Shown here piece after piece: positions 8,368 to 10,183 of a stretch of DNA of 10,183 bases. The DNA comes from Saccoglossus kowalevskii (lineage: Eukaryota > Hemichordata > Enteropneusta > Harrimaniidae). The position numbers and the translations under genes were made by a program. Under the pieces are notes generated by a model. It was not told the DNA's origin. It saw only the letters and a program-made list of their open reading frames with translations, and did no database searches. The stretch covers positions 1 to 10,183 of the forward strand of contig NW_003127465.1 in assembly GCF_000003605.2 (NCBI RefSeq), in the 5' to 3' direction. Position 1 is the first letter of the stretch. The number at the start of each line of letters is the position of its first letter.

Positions 8368-9435
8368 TATATAAGAGAGGGTGTCGGAAGGAAGGGGCAC
8401 TCGGAGAGCGCAAATCGGCGGGGCGTGCGCCAACTCTCCTGGACTCGGCGCGAGTTGCCTGGGACGAGGCACCATCTCTCGGTGTGACAACTGGGGTGCC
8501 CTTCCCTTTTTTCTACCCCCAGCGATTTCCAGCATTTACGCACCATATATAAGAGAGGGTGTCGGAAGGAAGGGGCACTCGGAGAGCGCAAATCGGCGGG
8601 GCGTGCGCCAACTCTCCTGGACTCGGCGCGAGTTGCCTGGGACGAGGCACCATCTCTCGGTGTGACAACTGGGGTTCCCTTCCCTTTTTTCTACCCCCAG
8701 CGATTTCCAGCATTTACGCACCATATATAAGAGAGGGTGTCGGAAGGAAGGGGCACTCGGAGAGCGCAAATCGGCGGGGCGTGCGCCAACTCTCCTGGAC
8801 TCGGCGCGAGTTGCCTGGGACGAGGCACCATCTCTCGGTGTGACAACTGGGGTGCCCTTCCCTTTTTTCTACCCCCAGCGATTTCCAGCATTTACGCACC
8901 ATATATAAGAGAGGGTGTCGGAAGGAAGGGGCACTCGGAGAGCGCAAATCGGCGGGGCGTGCGCCAACTCTCCTGGACTCGGCGCGAGTTGCCTGGGACG
9001 AGGCACCATCTCTCGGTGTGACAACTGGGGTTCCCTTCCCTTTTTTCTACCCCCAGCGATTTCCAGCATTTACGCACCATATATAAGAGAGGGTGTCGGA
9101 AGGAAGGGGCACTCGGAGAGCGCAAATCGGCGGGGCGTGCGCCAACTCTCCTGGACTCGGCGCGAGTTGCCTGGGACGAGGCACCATCTCTCGGTGTGAC
9201 AACTGGGGTGCCCTTCCCTTTTTTCTACCCCCAGCGATTTCCAGCATTTACGCACCATATATAAGAGAGGGTGTCGGAAGGAAGGGGCACTCGGAGAGCG
9301 CAAATCGGCGGGGCGTGCGCCAACTCTCCTGGACTCGGCGCGAGTTGCCTGGGACGAGGCACCATCTCTCGGTGTGACAACTGGGGTTCCCTTCCCTTTT
9401 TTCTACCCCCAGCGATTTCCAGCATTTACGCACCA

Positions 9436-10183
9436 TATATAAGAGAGGGTGTCGGAAGCAAGGGGCACTCGGAGAGCGCAAATCGGCGGGGCGTGCGCCA
9501 ACTCTCCTGGACTCGGCGCGAGTTGCCTGGGACTTGGCACCATCTCTCGGTGTGACAACCGGGGTGCCCTTCCCTTTTTTCTACCCCCAGCGATTTCCAG
9601 CATTTACGCACCATATATAAGAGAGGGTGTCGGAAGCAAGGGCAATCGGAGAGCGCAAATCGGCGGGGCGTGCGCCAACTCTCCTGGACTCGGCGCGAGT
9701 TGCCTGGGACGGAGCACGATCTCTCGGTGTGACAACCGGGGTGCCCTTCCCGTTTTCCTACCCCCAGCGATTTCCAGCATTTACGCACCATATATAAGAG
9801 AGGGTGTCGGAAGCAAGGGCACTCGTAGAGCGCAAATCGGCGGGGCGTGCGCCAACTCTCCTGGACTCGGCGCGAGTTGCCTGGGACGGAGCACGATCTC
9901 TCGGTGTGACAACCGGGGTGCCCTTCCCGTTTTCCTACCCCCAGCGATTTCCAGCATTTACGCACCATATATAAGAGAGGGTGTCGGAAGCAAGGGCACT
10001 CGTAGAGCGCAAATCGGCGGGGCGTGCGCCAACTCTCCTGGACTCGGCGTGAGTTGCCTGGGACTTGGCACCATCTCTCGGTGTGACAACTGGGGTGCCC
10101 TTCCCTTTTTTCTACCCCTAGCGATTTCCAGCATTTACGCACCATATATAAGAGAGGGTGTTGGAAGCAAGGGCACTCGGAGA
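9436..10183 (+). repeat. Divergent right-hand B units
   Basis: From 9436 on, units share 'ggaagcaagg' in place of 'ggaaggaagg'. The units at 9614 and 9791 also share 'gacggagcacgat', 'caaccgggg' and 'cccgttttcctacc'. Those at 9791 and 9968 share 'actcgtagagcg', and the last has 'cccctagcg'. From 9614 the complete units are 177 bp except the first (9614-9790), which is also 177. The final partial unit has 'tgttggaag'. Sequence divergence rises toward the window end, suggesting that the edge of the homogenised block, and perhaps the gene promoter region, is not far downstream. Confidence 0.85.

Larger units (their letters stand above)
2139..10183 (+). repeat. IGS tandem array B: 45 complete 178-bp units plus a partial one
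   Basis: TATATAAG boxes mark the units, with box starts at 2139 + 178n up to 8191, then 8368, 8546, 8724, 8902, 9080, 9258, 9436, 9614, 9791, 9968 and 10145. Of the intervals, 41 are 178 bp and four are 177 bp. Each unit carries in order: TATATAAG and GAGAGGG, 'gtcggaaggaaggggcactc', 'gcgcaaatcggcggggcgtg', a dyad around 'ggactcggcgcgagtt', 'catctctcggtgtgacaac', the pyrimidine tract 'cccttcccttttttc', and 'cagcgatttccagcatttac'. Inner units are almost identical; variation is concentrated at one base near the pyrimidine tract and at the array edges. Because 178 is not a multiple of 3, identical short reading frames recur on both strands; these are artefacts. The position downstream of 28S and the direction of the boxes support Pol I spacer promoters or enhancers. 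The window ends 39 bases into the last unit. Confidence 0.95.

Noticed and set aside
2152-9555. About 40 near-identical 94-residue reading frames on the plus strand, and 66- and 77-residue ones on the minus strand
   Set aside because: They repeat only because the DNA unit repeats. The same DNA is open on both strands, the proteins are low-complexity Arg/Gly/Pro/Ser-rich with no domain, and the region is rDNA spacer.
9426-10145. A 239-residue minus-strand reading frame with repeated segments
   Set aside because: It appears only where three 177-bp units in a row keep the frame (177 is divisible by 3). It has no domain and lies in the spacer array.
2139-10183. CRISPR array
   Set aside because: The whole 178-bp unit repeats without unique spacers, and the context is eukaryotic rDNA.
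2139-10183. Satellite DNA unrelated to rDNA
   Set aside because: The array is continuous with the 28S gene and its spacer, and its boxes share the direction of rRNA transcription. An IGS repeat is the simpler reading, though assembly collapse or misjoin cannot be excluded from sequence alone.

Overview
The window is nuclear ribosomal DNA of a eukaryote. It holds the 3' end of the large-subunit (28S) rRNA gene followed by about 9.6 kb of intergenic spacer (IGS), all reading left to right. The first ~525 bases match the universally conserved 3' part of 28S rRNA, including the sarcin-ricin loop at 140-154. The terminal block, with 'gctgcgatctattgaaagt', is of the animal type rather than the plant or yeast type. 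I infer a metazoan, probably an invertebrate, with fairly GC-rich rDNA; the species cannot be named from this. I see no protein-coding gene.

Layout: (1) 28S 3' end, 1 to ~525. (2) A 10-bp hairpin followed by eight T, 528-564, the likely 3' ETS processing or termination element. (3) A short unique spacer, 565-703. (4) A first tandem family, 'A', 704 to ~2010: five copies of 259-283 bp that differ by a few indels, one carrying an AGGC microsatellite. (5) A T-rich tract, 2015-2034. (6) A second tandem family, 'B', 2035-10183: one truncated 100-bp unit, then 45 complete units of 178 bp (41 units) or 177 bp (4 units), then the start of another. The window ends inside this array. No gene promoter, 5' ETS or 18S gene is reached.

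Each B unit has the same order of parts: TATATAAG box and GAGAGGG, a purine-rich stretch, a GC-rich core, a small dyad, a pyrimidine/T6 tract, and an AT-richer segment leading to the next TATATAAG. The TATATAAG boxes all point in the direction of rRNA transcription. The array is best explained as repeated RNA polymerase I spacer promoters or enhancers, each with a T-rich, possibly terminator-like, tract just upstream. Spacer promoters and enhancer repeats are well known in the rDNA spacers of Drosophila, Xenopus and mouse. Function here is inferred from position and layout only.

The B array is strongly homogenised inside and divergent at both edges. Variant bases mark local multi-unit duplications, as expected from unequal crossing-over. 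The A and B families share three short blocks in the same order, which suggests a common origin.
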